Part shown: one piece after another, positions 39,801 through 51,314 of the stretch
Position numbering within the stretch: position 1 is the first letter of the stretch
How the letters are laid out: every line of letters begins with the position of its first letter
Origin: Aricia agestis
Taxonomy: Eukaryota > Arthropoda > Insecta > Lepidoptera > Lycaenidae
DNA: 64,000 bases
NCBI RefSeq assembly: GCF_905147365.1
Contig: NC_056408.1
Span: 8,866,001-8,930,000 of the forward strand
Reading direction: 5' to 3'
The notes under the pieces: generated by a model
Told to the model about the DNA's origin: nothing
Seen by the model: only the letters and a program-made list of their open reading frames with translations
Databases searched by the model: none
Program-made: the position numbers and the translations under genes

Positions 39801-42800
39801 AATTAGGAAGCAATTATTAAGGTGAATCAGTATTCATATAGCGTTACAAGCACATGCACAACGACATTTGCAGATAGGATTGATAGATAATAATATTGAT
39901 GCTATGTGATAACTGATAACTGATAAAACAATAAAATTCAACGGCACAAGTATTTTCAATAAAAAAAAATTAGACAATCTATACAAGGTATACCATGTAC
40001 TTAAGAAATAATGCATTTTACAGCAAGTAAATAGAAAGTGTACTTTGGTAAACAAGCAAAGATGCAATCGCTAGAATAGATGCTGTTTCACATTTAATAA
40101 AGTCAAAGGTCTCCACCTGTGGGATCCACTATCTTTCGCAAGGTTAGATAGGTTATTTTAATACAACTCGTTGAATAAAGATCTATTCCAAGTAGCAGCA
40201 GTGCAACTTCATTCTCCCTGTAGCCCCGAGCTGTCGTTAACTCTGAATAGATAAAAAACTTAATATTCTTGTTTATCTTGCAAATTTCGTGTCAGTTTAA
40301 TGCGTTTTATACGAGCTCTTAATTTAGATCAAGATCACTTAGAGGCTACTAGTTATGGTAATAGCAGGCACGTACGATATGTTATGAAGAATTGTTCTCA
40401 AATGATGCCATAATACGGGATTAATGGACGCTGTCCTCGTACAGGCGCACATAAAAAACTTGTTATGAAGTGTTCAGTATGGTTATTTAATAAAAAACTT
40501 GCGCGTTTTTCACAGACACACTTCCAGTATGTTTTTTACTTTTAAAATGCATGGTAATTTAATAAGCCGCGTCTCGCGATAGAAACGTAAGTAAAAAGTA
40601 AACGGTCACTATAGAGAACTATCATTATTGTTTTATGAGTCGGAAAGTGGAAGAAAGAAAGCGTCCGAGACGGATGCTACTCGCATCTAAGCCCAGTTTC
40701 GATTATCACTCTCGAGTCCATACCATGAACAATGCTACAAAATTATAGGACTTAACTCGCACTCTACCATAGAGTTTGCATGATTAATCGTGGAGAAAAC
40801 TAAACGAGGTTACACATTATCCGATCACGATCTACTGTTTTACTTCTTTCGATCGAGGCATCGTTACAACGAAACCGCAATGTATTCAAATTAGTACACA
40901 AAAAACATTGTGAGCGTCGGCGCATCCAGCCAATAACACGCTCCGCAAACGTGTCGCTCGTTATGTTAAACGTAATTAAATTGGAGAGAGCATTTACAAT
41001 CGATGCAGCAGATGGTATTATCGGTGCCCCATTGTGTGGAGAAATCGCAAACCCCTTACTAATGTAAATTTCTCAGGCGACCTGACCCCGCTCAGCACAC
41101 TGACCTATGAGTAAGGATTATCGAAGAAAGCGCAAAGAGCGGTATTTAAAGATATTGCACGCACTACCGCCGTGCATCAAAATATTATGTATATTGACTT
41201 TCACCGAGTTGAATATTTATGTCGATTGAATAGCTAATAAATATGGGTTTTATCGAGCTGCTATTCAAATCCAAATGCACGGTGGGCTCTATTTACTGCG
41301 TGGACTGTTATAAAAATAAAAGTGAATTTATTTATTGATCTAGGCAAGTGATATATAATAAGACATAAATAACAGTTTATATTACCTGTTGTAAGCGCAT
41401 TGACAGTGCCCAATAAATTCAGCTTATTAAATTTACCGTAGTTTAGTAGATTATTTTAATAAGCTAATTCAACAGTTTTATGAGTGTGTCTATTCTGCCC
41501 TGCATTCTCAAAAGATAACGATTTTCTAGGTGGTCTAACCAAGACCTATAGTTTTTTATGTCAATGTGGTCGCAATATTTTCAGATTTGACTATGAAAAA
41601 TATCTTAGATATATTGGTTCAGGCATACATAATTTATTCATGTATTAAAGAATATTATTTCCACTTAGATACACAATGACAATATGGTTCTTGTTGGTTA
41701 ATTCATATGAATACCTCTATGCCTGTATATAAACGTGTGTAACCCGAGCCCAACGAACCTCGGATAGAATATTAAACATTACGATTAGGTTTATAGTTCT
41801 ACATTTGCATATTTTAGTACGAATATAACTTGACAAATCTTGACTTTACTGCAAAATCCAAGAGTCTTCGATCCAAGATATGGCACTTACGATAATACTT
41901 AAAAAGTTTACTGACAACTTAAACCCAAATCACAGAATATATATTAGCAGTACCAACCCAAATGTTGAAAATGAATTTGACACAAAATAATTTCTGAACG
42001 TCGATTCGGGAACCTGATAAGCACATAATACCTGCGGCAAATGAGAAAACACAGTTCACATATTCCACATTTCGTAGAAGACGTTCAAATTGAAGTGAAT
42101 TATAACTTACACGTCGATTCATAACCATACGTAGACCAGTTCAAATATAGGCATAAGACAATGAGCGACATTGACGCCTCGAAAGCTACCTTCTAGGGGT
42201 AAATCCCACAATCCTATCACGTCATCACATAAGGAAAGCACCGCGCCCTATTAGAGACCCGATACAAATTACAATTTCATTCAATGTAAATAACTCTGGA
42301 AATCGTAACTCCTGTCGATGCTAATGGCAGAATTTAGACATGCAATGGTTTATCACTTGGATTAAGCTGTCGTGACGGATACAATGAGCTTATTTTATTT
42401 TCCCTCTCTATAAATCCTAACGGCTCCTAGATGTAAATAAAGCAATCTGCTTTTATTCTAGACTTGACAGACTTTACAATAATTACGAAAATAGTAACTC
42501 AAAATTCCGATGAGACCAAAGAAATCGCAAAGCGAGGCGTCGCAAATGAATTTCAAGAAGTAAACCACGATACAAATAGTTGGATGTCCATAGTGCACCA
42601 ACTAGTACGAGTATGGTGAAACGTAAATAGCAGGTTGAAGCCATCCGGCTCATTGAATGCGCTGACCCCATCTGATCGGCGCTCCGAGCTAGTTGGATAC
42701 ATTTGCAGCTTGTGATACCCGACATGGGAACACAATAGCTCTTCTGGCGAAAGCCATTTATGGACGCTACTAATAGTCACAAGATATCGAGGCATATTTT

Positions 42801-45433
42801 ACAATTAAATTAACTCTAATCTTATGCTCTACATTTTAGCAGATTTATTTTATTAGTGTAGCGATATAGTATTTCCATGACTACAAATTGCTGGAAAACA
42901 CGAGCTATCAAATTATAAAAATATCTATGTTAAACATATTATGTTACGTTAGTACAGTCAACAAAGAAACCTCCATTAAAAATTAAAACCTTTAGAGCTC
43001 TATAAAAATAAAGAATTTGAATTTTTAAAAACTTGTAAATTCGGTTTTTTTAAATACAATTTGACGATACCTACTTTAAAATGTAATATATATATAATTC
43101 ATCTTGCATCTATTATTATATTTTAATACAGATTTACCTGTAATATTTTCAAGTTACGTATTTTTGCTGACGATACTTTTTATATATAGGTTAAAGGGTT
43201 ACAAAATGAAAACATGCCAACAATCCGGCTAACGTCCTCGAGACACATCTCACTAACGTCTGACAAATGGCTGCTAGATGACACATACTAACAAGTTTGT
43301 GTAAAAAACGCGGGCATAACATATCACGATCTTTATACGCCCATAAATTTTGTTTCAACTTGGTAAACCTGTAGCCATCTTGCAGGTTATTTACCGATAA
43401 CACACTGACCTCCTTCGAAGCCACTTAATACTATTCACTATTAACACACGGGGGAACCTATGATATACAGACATATATGTTATGAAATAAATAAATAAAA
43501 AAAAAAAATATAGATATTAACACTTATTAATATACATTAAGTAAAAGTAGCTAGTCTAAAATGCATGCATAATATGCCGATAAGAAAATTTAAAGAGAAA
43601 AGCCGATGCGATCAAGTCCGGAAGCTGACTTAATGGTGGTAATTACAAAATTTCTTATCTGCTCTATTAATATGCAAACTATGAGAGTATCGTGCTAAAG
43701 GAGTCATGGTATTCAAGTACTTAACTTAAAATACCGAAACCATTATACATAAAGCCAAAACAAAAACATCTACACCTTTGGTGTTGCATGAAATATTTAA
43801 ATTGGTATGGGAGCTCCGCATTTCCTCGGAGTAACTGTACATATCACAGATCTAGGATACGCTACTCACAGTAAATAATTACAGAAAAGGTAATACAGTA
43901 TCGTGGTTTCCTAAAGATTATGGTGTGACCAATTTCGTGACAGTATGAGCAGGTCAAAGATTGCCCGGCGCATGCAACTTATAAGGCATCCGTAGCTGTA
44001 CTTTATGCTACACTCCTGTTAGTTTACGCTATTCGCATCAGTCAAGCACTTTGTTTCGATAAGGCAATTTAAATAATTCTGACACGACCGAGCTACCTTA
44101 ACACTTTTTGCTAAAATCAAGAGTTGATTGTACGCTTTGTGTTAGGAGGAATGTCGTTAACAGTAGTACCTACCTAATTACGAACGACTTTTTTTCAATT
44201 AAACTTTTTTGCTAGTTGAAGTAAATTAAATTTGAATATTTAAAGCAGACGCTCTTCGATACAGAGAGCAATAAACTGTGACGAAGGACGTGGCGATTAA
44301 ATTCTTATTAAATTCACGCTGCGAGTGACGTGATGCATGAAATGAATTAGATTTCCCGAGGCGAATTCGTATTCCTCTGACTTCTAACACAAAATGGTGG
44401 AGATGCGATGGAATGTTAGGCCTGATCTAGTTTTGCTAACGCTTAACGGGCTAAAGGTAATATCATTGTTGGAATTTTCAATTGATGCAAATATTGAAAA
44501 TTTTCTTAGAAAAAACTTTGTGAAGTAGACTCTAGGTAAGTTAGATCACTTAGATTACAACAAAAAAATATATATCATACTTGTAAATTCATGGAGCTCT
44601 ACTAAAATGAAAGCGCGACTATCAGTCATAGTAATAAACGACTTGAACGTTGTACGAGATTTATCTACGGCGCTTCTGTTTCACGGCTCGCGGTGTTGTA
44701 CCCCGATACGAACAGCACTTCTTGTCACTGACAATCTTAAACTAACAATGTACAATTTATTACACAATAGCAGGCGTTGTTAGTTTTTTTAAACAAATCA
44801 GTAGAACTAATACCGTTGATTCCGATGTGGACAAGGCCATGAATCGGGACCGTTACGAACATTGTATGATGAACGTGAGCGTCGCGAAGCCATCCTTTAG
44901 TATATTGTGAGCAGTACGAATAAAAAACTATTTAGAAACTAATACGATTTGATTGCTACCGCTCTTATTCAGTTCAACGCCCTAAAAATTGCTTTTGTAT
45001 TCATAATTTCGTTTCAATCGACGTTACTCCTATAATGACCATAATACACGTCATGTACGTTTTGGAATTCACGATAATAATTATTCATTTACGGTAGCAA
45101 TTTCATGATTCCACGGACAGTTTTAGCGTTTGCCGGTGCATTTTAATAAACATGTCAATTATGTATTTATGGTGGATCAAAGTGGATGAAAGTAGGCGCT
45201 TTAAGAGCATCATTATAACAGGTACGGGGTGGGCAAGCTGTCAATTTCAATCAACTTCATTATCCTTGTAATTGATTATCTGGAAGATATCGCTTTCAGA
45301 GAAAAAAGTGTAGGTTGTAATAATTTTACCACGAACTTTTTATTTTAGCATGAACACGTAGTCTTCTGGAATTATGTAGGTGCATGTACGAACTACGAAG
45401 ACAAGTAATTAAGCGAAATATTTTTTGTTGCAG
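33851..45433. other. Repeat-poor intronic DNA, unassigned
   Basis: No exon recognised on either strand. Contents I can name are a 28-bp inverted repeat at 37165-37223 and an A-rich tail-like run at 43484-43510. The overlapping - strand frames at 42483-42795 and 43191-43424 lack domains. The stretch just upstream of 45434 is a normal pyrimidine tract and acceptor. Confidence 0.45.
37165..37223. repeat. 28-bp inverted repeat with 3-nt loop
   Basis: The left arm 37165-37192 and right arm 37196-37223 pair at 27 of 28 positions around ATA. The inner part TTCCTGGTCAAGGCAC pairs perfectly. Confidence 0.9.
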
Positions 45434-45830
45434 ATAAAATGATACCTCGACCTGGGACTATGAAGCTCGTACTCAGTATTTTGCTAATAGCATCCTCCGT
45501 GGATGCGGCGAAAAAGTTTGAGGGAACACTGAGATCTGCAGCTGAAGCACCCGACCAGGACAATGTGGCAGTAGAGTCCAATTCCCCCGAGCCAGCCGTA
45601 GTAGCCGCGCCACAAGAATACACCAACCCTGGTGCCCCACCTCCCGAGCCTAGTGAACCGGCATCAGAAAAACCCGAAGAGGATGAACTGGAGGAGCCAG
45701 CATCAGCTCCCGAAACAGCTTCGGGTGGGATCCCTCCGTCAGCACCCAGTGGCATTTCGGCACCGTCTGCCCCTGCAAATTCTCTTGAGGAATGCGACTC
45801 CGAAATGATTGGTTTCGAACTTATCACAGG
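45434..45830 (+). CDS. Coding exon 1: signal peptide and linker
   Basis: The acceptor is TTTTTTGTTGCAG and the ATG is at 45439. A second ATG at 45460 (MKLVLSILLIASSVDA) would also give a good signal peptide. The exon carries the Pro/Glu/Ser/Ala-rich linker and the first cysteine of PAN1. The donor is GG|GTAAGT, phase 2. Confidence 0.9.
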
Positions 45831-48800
45831 GTAAGTATGACAAGACTACATATTTTTAACCAGCGTTTAAAAATGTATCTGTTGGTATTCATACAGTCGT
45901 TATTCTTAATAAAGATACAGGCACACGAATCACGATGATTCATCTGCATTATCGTGTGCCTGTATCTAGATGCATCTAGGTACATCTAGATCGCAGTATA
46001 CATATCTATGTATACTGCGATCTACAGTATTAAGAGACATACTTTTTTCTAGGTACGTTTTCTCTGCACCATCTCACATTCTGGACGACATTCCCGGAAC
46101 TCTGATGCTCACCGACTGCTTGGAGCAATGTCAGGTCAACGATACCTGTCGTGCCGTAAACTATGAGACCGGCCTCTGTGTGCTGTTCAGCTCGGACGCT
46201 GATCAACTGCCAGGTAAATAGACACGTTTAGGCACTACAAAAACTTCTTTTTACAAGCAAAATACTGTTACCGCCAGACAAGTTTTTGTAAGTCATCTCA
46301 TGAAGGTGTGGTTTTTAAATGTGCAAACATTCTTAGCCTCCTTTTCGAAATGCTTTTATTTGCTGATAGCGAGATAAAGTGTTAAGAGCATAGAATGTAG
46401 TCCTCGGTTAAGATAAAAATACGGGTTATGAATAATAATACACTTAGACTCAGACTTAGTTTTATTTCGGTTGTGTGAATATATCTATTTTCTTTTCAAG
46501 GTGCATTGACAAAGTCCCAGTTCCCGGTGTTTACGATTTACGCCCAGAAGTCATGCTTGGGCGTGAAGCCTTGTGAGAGAGCTTGGTGCTTTGACCGCGT
46601 CCGTGGGTACCACCTTAAGGGACGAGGCAAGAGGTCACACACCGTTGGCTCCAGACAAATGTGCCTCGACCTCTGCCTTGGTGAAAACGAGTTTGTCTGC
46701 AGGTAAGTAATTAATATTCAACACGAGATGTTGATGATGATTGAAGACCATTAAATTATAAGCGGTATCTTCACAACACTTATTATTTTTTTAATTGATT
46801 TCGGTAGAGAACATAGAAATGCATTACTTACTGTCTCTTTTATGCCTCTATGCAATAAAGGCGCATGTTTATGTTGTAAGCGAGGAAACACATTACGTAT
46901 GAGTAAAAACTTTATAGTAGATGTAAACTGCTTTAGTAATGCACATATTCTACGTGCCTTGAATGTTTTTTCCCATTGAATATAAATTATGGCCTAAATA
47001 AAAATAGTGAGTTGAATATATTATAATATGGAAGTCGTATATAATTACGGTTTAAATCGATAATAATCAAATACAGTGAAAACCTAAATTCAGATTAAAA
47101 GCGTCGTTATAAATATGTCACGTGTCACCAAATGGCGGACCGCCAACCCGTTGTGCGCGGACCTACCAACTTGCACTACAGAAAACGTAATTTTATGAAA
47201 ATTCGAAAAAAGGTGGGGACGAAAGAAAGCGGAGAATAAATTTTATTATTTCCGTAATAGCCTTTGTGGCATTATAAATATTTTTTATAAAAAATGTTTG
47301 GACACTGGACCGCGACGATAATTTCATTTCTCAAGATGGACCGTGAGGGAAATTAATTGATGACCCCTGTATTATGTCGTACATCGGGTAACGTAAAGAA
47401 ATTTACAGAAATAACACCCAGGATTTCAATGATATTCTAATGAGTAGGACACCTTTGAATATAAATCGTAGGTTCATTGAAGCGGGTGCGGAGTCACCCC
47501 GGGCGGTGCGAATCGCGATCTGCAACAGTCACGACATTTGGCAAATATTCCTTGGACGTGGTAGATGCGCGGTGTGGGAGCGGTTTGCCCTATCGCTTCC
47601 TACTTTCACGATACAATAACCGATAAGGCAGACACTGCTCTTTGAGATCTATTGAAAATGCACATACCGAGAACAATATTTCCTCTAAATGTCAACAGGG
47701 GAACAGTACTGTTAGTAATTTTTGAACCCACGTATAAAGTAGTTCGGACCTTAAAGGCAATGGGAAGTTCATTCAATTACTATTAAGGCAAAGATAGCAC
47801 GCAGGTTCAAAGGGTAATGTGTACGACTTAAGTTTATAGGCACATTCTATAATGAACAAGCTAAGCTGGACCACCAGCGAAGCTACCTCACAATAGACCC
47901 TATTATGGATAAAATAAATAGAATATCTAATATTTTTTTACCATCAGAAAAAATTATACCTACACCAAATAGATGATACCAGTAGGCGTAGCATGGCCAC
48001 CATAGAAATTGTTTCTTTCTAAGGAAGAATTGACAAAGTGACAGTCAGACACGACCAAGACACTTTGTCACACACACACACAGGACATTTTGTCCATAAA
48101 ATCTGTCAGTATGTCGATTCTCTCCATTTCTATTGTTGTGATGCTAGCCCTGCAGCAGCTTTGTATACGTAAAAAATTAAACTTCAAGATAATTATTTTT
48201 CAAGTCTACTCTCAAAAATATCACAGCCACATCGTTAAAATCGGATTAATTAAAAAACAAGAAATTATAAAATCGGTTTAAGAAGACAAAATAAAGTGAT
48301 GTCTATCTATTGTACTGATATTAAAATAGTATTATTTATACTAGTACTGCAGTGCAATAAATGTCACTATCTATTTCATTTCCAATAATTTCAATATTAA
48401 ATGAAAATGCATTCCTATAGGTTATGACTAGGGTCAGATATTATCTGCATCGATAAGAACAAAGAGAAAATATTGTTAGATAAAGTTAGATAGGATCTTA
48501 TCGGTGGTCACTGGTCAATATAAAGTAATAAAGGGCACGGAGGTTAGTCCACTATACTTACATCAAAATGGACTTGAGACTTTCTTTAATATACTTACTT
48601 AATTAGCGTTTTAAAATTTTAAAATAAAGTTTAGGAAGGCCCCTAACCTACTTGATGACCATTGTTTTTATTTCGAGTAATATTTTATAAAAAATTAATG
48701 GTCTTACTACAAAAGATTTTCAACTTTTCAATTTTTTCTCTAATCAACTGTTCAACACCCGTTGAACAGTTGATTAGAGAAAAATTCAGTACAAATAGGT

Positions 48801-51314
48801 CTCAAAACAACTATTCAACAGATGTTTAATCTTTTGTTGTAAGACCGCAAATGTTTAACAGACACAAAATTAATTTAGCTAAAACTAGTTTTTAGCTAAA
48901 TTAATTTTGTGTCTGCATTCCTTTGCATCCGTTGTACATCATTTATACAGTGTTTTCCGAGCAGTTTTTTTAAAGTAATTTTTGAGTACAGTATTTTTAA
49001 GTAACCACTCCTCAAATTCTGTAGTGCCTGGGACAGGATTTAAATGTCCGTATGGTATACGAAATTCTCGCAACACAGTCGGCCTAGTCCAGAGGAAAGA
49101 ACTAATCAGTACGTCTGGGACCAACTATTATAATATATTATATTATAAATATACCTTAGCAGTACAATTCACTATTTGTTTGTATTAAAATAACACTTCA
49201 CGTACATAAAACAGCCACATCTTTTCAAACCGGTATCGCTTTGAAAGCCTCCGATCCAGCGTTTGATAGAATTGTATTCTTTAAATAAAATGATAATATA
49301 CCAAAGAATGAAATGGTTTATAGCAGTCATTAACACGCATAATGCATCGTTGCAGATCAGCGAACTACAACAACAAAACCGGCGAGTGCGTTCTTTCGAA
49401 CATGGATCGTATCACTCTGGCGGGCACTAATTCATTCCAGCCAAACGAAGGTATACTTTATTTTTATATCAGTTTATTAAGCTTTGTCACGGTTAAGGCA
49501 TAAATTTAATACGAGTATATTTTTAGATACGGATTATCTGGAAAACAATTGCGTCGAGGAGCCTACGAAGCTTTGCGAATTCAAGAAGATGGGAGGTCGC
49601 ATTTTGAAAACCGTAGACTCAGTTTATCAAGACGTTGAAACTTTGGAAGAATGTCGCGAGCACTGCATGAACTCTCCATTCCGATGCCACTCATACGATC
49701 ACGGGGATACCGGTGATCACGTCTGCCGCCTCTCGCATCATTCAAGAGCTACCCTTACCGACATTGAGGTATTTCTTGTTTGAAATCTTTAAAATTTGAA
49801 TTAAGAAAGAAAAAAAAAGGAGTAGTTCAGTAACGGGATATTTTAAAAAATGTTATTTTTTTGTTTTCAGGATCCTTACTTGGAGGTAGCTGAAGCAGCA
49901 ACATACGAATTGTCCTCGTGTTACAACGTATCTATTGACTGTCGCGCCGGTGACATGGTTGCACGAATTCAGACCTCCAAATTGTTCGACGGCAAAATCT
50001 ACGCAAAGGGAAGCCCTAACTCGTGCGTTGTGGATGTCAAACAAAGCTTGGAATTCGAATTGCACATGGGATACAACAACATTGAGTGCAACGTAAAACA
50101 AAACGGACTTGGCAGGTGACTATCATCGAATGATCTTGGCTTATTTCAAAATAGTATTTTTTGTATCAATTTGACAGATAAATCAGGAAATCCGTAACAA
50201 TAAATACAATTAATGTATGTTTCAGATACTTGAACGACGTGGTCATTCAGCATCACGACACCATTGTCACATCCTCCGATCTTGGTCTGGCTGTTACATG
50301 TCAATACGATCTGACCAACAAAACGGTGGCTAATGAAGTGGATCTGGGCATTCATGGTGATATTCCAACTGGAATCACCGAGGAGGTTGTTGTCGATTCA
50401 CCTAACGTAGCCATGAGGATTACGGACAGGAGTGGAGATGATACCATTGCATCTGCCGAAGTTGGAGACCCACTGGTAAATATTATAAAATTTTATTTAC
50501 TACCAACGCAATTTAATAGAGATTTGAACAATATTTTAATAACATTATTTCTTCAGGCCCTTCGTTTCGAGATCATGGACCCCAACTCGCCGTTCGAGAT
50601 CTTTGTACGAGAGCTTGTCGCTATGGATGGCGTTGATTCAAGCGAAATTACTCTTATCGACAGCGACGGTTGTCCTACAGACCACTTTATTATGGGACCG
50701 TTATACAAGTCTGCGAATAGCGGAAAGGTATTTGTGAATTTATTTTTAATTGTTATTTTTATTATAAAATAGGATCGACTGTCTCATTAACCAATTTTTT
50801 CATTAATTTCCAGATTCTATTGTCACACTTCGATGCCTTCAAGTTCCCATCGTCTGAAGTAGTTCAGTTCCGTGCATTGGTAACACCGTGTATGCCAACT
50901 TGCGAACCTGTTCAATGCGACGGTAGCCCCAACGATCTGCGATCGGTCATGTCCTACGGCCGCAGGAAGAGACGTTCGACGCCCGCCGCGCCCACCGACG
51001 ATATGCTTCTAGTACAAACGATCCAGATCACCGACAAGTTTGGTTTCGATAAGCAGCGATCGAAGAACGTGACTGAGGACTCTGTATTCATCAAGGAAAC
51101 GGACGTGACATGCGTTAACGCAGCTGGAGCTATGTTAGCGGCGGCGGCCTTCGTAGCAGCTCAACTAGTCGTGCTCGTAGCTTGGACTTGCAGCTGGCAA
51201 AGACGAAAAGCAGCAGCAAAGGCCGCGGAACTCCTGCCCGGTCCGACCGCACCCTCGGCCCTCTGCAAAGTATACGATGCTAGTTTTTCTCGCGCACATC
51301 AGAGGCACTTTTGA
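45439..51314 (+). CDS. PAN/apple-ZP domain transmembrane protein (neyo/nyobe/trynity class)
   Basis: Nine exons join in phase into 753 codons: 45439-45830, 46053-46213, 46501-46702, 49356-49450, 49527-49768, 49871-50115, 50226-50475, 50557-50727, 50814-51314. All introns are GT-AG. The 752-residue protein has a signal peptide (hydrophobic core ~8-22), a P/E/S/A-rich linker (~24-118), three PAN modules (Cys119-203, 203-263, 292-350), a ZP domain (~381-621; Cys388, 416, 437, 471, 568, 612, 616, 621), a furin-type site RRKRR (636-640), a transmembrane helix (~689-712) and a basic cytoplasmic tail. In Drosophila such proteins are cleaved and polymerise into apical extracellular matrix that shapes epidermal and sensory cuticle. 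I cannot tell which member this is; nompA is usually larger. The ATG follows an acceptor by five bases and has A at -3. Any link to Shavenbaby regulation is known for the fly genes and inferred here. Confidence 0.93.
45913..45967. repeat. Perfect 16-bp inverted repeat in intron
   Basis: AGATACAGGCACACGA (45913-45928) is exactly complementary to 45952-45967, with a 23-nt loop. It lies between coding exons 1 and 2. Confidence 0.9.
45988..46023. repeat. Perfect 17-bp inverted repeat, 2-nt loop
   Basis: AGATCGCAGTATACATA (45988-46004) and its complement (46007-46023) flank TC, giving a near-complete 36-bp palindrome. It ends about 30 bp before the exon 2 acceptor. Confidence 0.9.
46053..46213 (+). 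CDS. Coding exon 2: PAN module 1
   Basis: The acceptor is TTTTTTCTAG. The exon encodes residues ~131-185 with Cys153, 157, 163 and 173 in the C-x3-C pattern (CLEQC) typical of PAN/apple domains, plus an N-D-T glycosylation sequon at Asn160. The donor is G|GTAAAT, phase 1. Confidence 0.92.
46501..46702 (+). CDS. Coding exon 3: end of PAN1, first part of PAN2
   Basis: The acceptor is TTTTCTTTTCAAG. It encodes Cys203, 209, 214, 239, 243 and 251, with the helix motif MCLDLC. The donor is AG|GTAAGT, phase 2. A 2.65-kb intron follows, the longest within the coding region. Confidence 0.92.
48700..48846. repeat. Nested foldback element in intron 3
   Basis: The outer arms 48700-48718 and 48828-48846 pair at 18 of 19 positions (GGTCTTAC-ACAAAAGATT). 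Inside, 48733-48756 and 48761-48784 are a perfect 24-bp inverted repeat with a 4-nt loop (ACCC). It reads as a small foldback MITE. Confidence 0.85.
48859..48915. repeat. Perfect 26-bp inverted repeat, 5-nt loop
   Basis: The arms are 48859-48884 and 48890-48915 around CTAGT. It starts only 13 bp after the previous foldback. Confidence 0.9.
49356..49450 (+). CDS. Coding exon 4: end of PAN2
   Basis: The acceptor is ATCGTTGCAG. This short 95-bp exon encodes SANYNNKTGECVLSNMDR, the closing N-Y...C-L strand of a PAN module (Cys263). The donor is G|GTATAC, phase 1. Confidence 0.9.
49527..49768 (+). CDS. Coding exon 5: PAN module 3
   Basis: The acceptor is ATATTTTTAG. It encodes residues ~284-364 with Cys292, 300, 326, 330, 337 and 350 and the motif LEECREHCMN. 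This is the most complete PAN module. The donor is GAG|GTATTT, phase 0. Confidence 0.92.
49871..50115 (+). CDS. Coding exon 6: start of ZP domain
   Basis: The acceptor is TTGTTTTCAG. It contains YNVSIDCRAGDMVARIQTS (Cys388), the usual start of an insect ZP-N subdomain, then Cys416 and Cys437. The donor is AG|GTGACT, phase 2. Confidence 0.93.
50226..50475 (+). CDS. Coding exon 7: ZP domain middle and linker
   Basis: The acceptor is ATGTTTCAG. It encodes YLNDVVIQHHDTIVTSSDLG (a conserved ZP-N strand), VTCQYDL (Cys471), and the ZP-N/ZP-C linker up to VGDPL. The donor is CTG|GTAAAT, phase 0. Confidence 0.92.
50557..50727 (+). CDS. Coding exon 8: first half of ZP-C
   Basis: The acceptor is ATTTCTTCAG. 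It encodes ALRFEIMDP, then FVRELVAMDG and LIDSDGCPTD (Cys568), a standard ZP-C signature. The donor is AAG|GTATTT, phase 0. Confidence 0.93.
50814..51314 (+). CDS. Coding exon 9: ZP-C end, furin site, TM and tail
   Basis: The acceptor is AATTTCCAG. It holds FDAFKFPSSEVVQFRALVTP, the final cysteines CMPTCEPVQC, RRKRR at residues 636-640, a spacer with the N-V-T sequon, a hydrophobic helix (~689-712) and a basic tail. It ends at TGA 51312-51314. Confidence 0.93.
   Translation: MLLSHFDAFKFPSSEVVQFRALVTPCMPTCEPVQCDGSPNDLRSVMSYGRRKRRSTPAAPTDDMLLVQTIQITDKFGFDKQRSKNVTEDSVFIKETDVTCVNAAGAMLAAAAFVAAQLVVLVAWTCSWQRRKAAAKAAELLPGPTAPSALCKVYDASFSRAHQRHF

Larger units (their letters stand above)
6950..45433 (+). 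other. Proposed long first intron of the PAN-ZP gene
   Basis: It is bounded by the GTACGTA donor at 6950 and a TTTTTTGTTGCAG acceptor ending at 45433. It contains repeats mainly at 7-11.5 kb and 20.7-24.8 kb. From about 25 kb on it is mostly complex, single-copy-looking sequence. No exon of another gene is recognised on either strand. The 3' boundary is firm; the 5' boundary depends on the exon 1 call. Confidence 0.45.

Noticed and set aside
42483..42795. Two overlapping 80-codon - strand frames
   Set aside because: Open in two phases at once, no domain, and no splice sites framing either. Chance is more likely.
45393..45827. 144-codon open frame on the - strand, Ser/Gly/Ala-rich
   Set aside because: It is the exact antisense of coding exon 1. 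The low-complexity composition of the linker keeps the opposite frame open.
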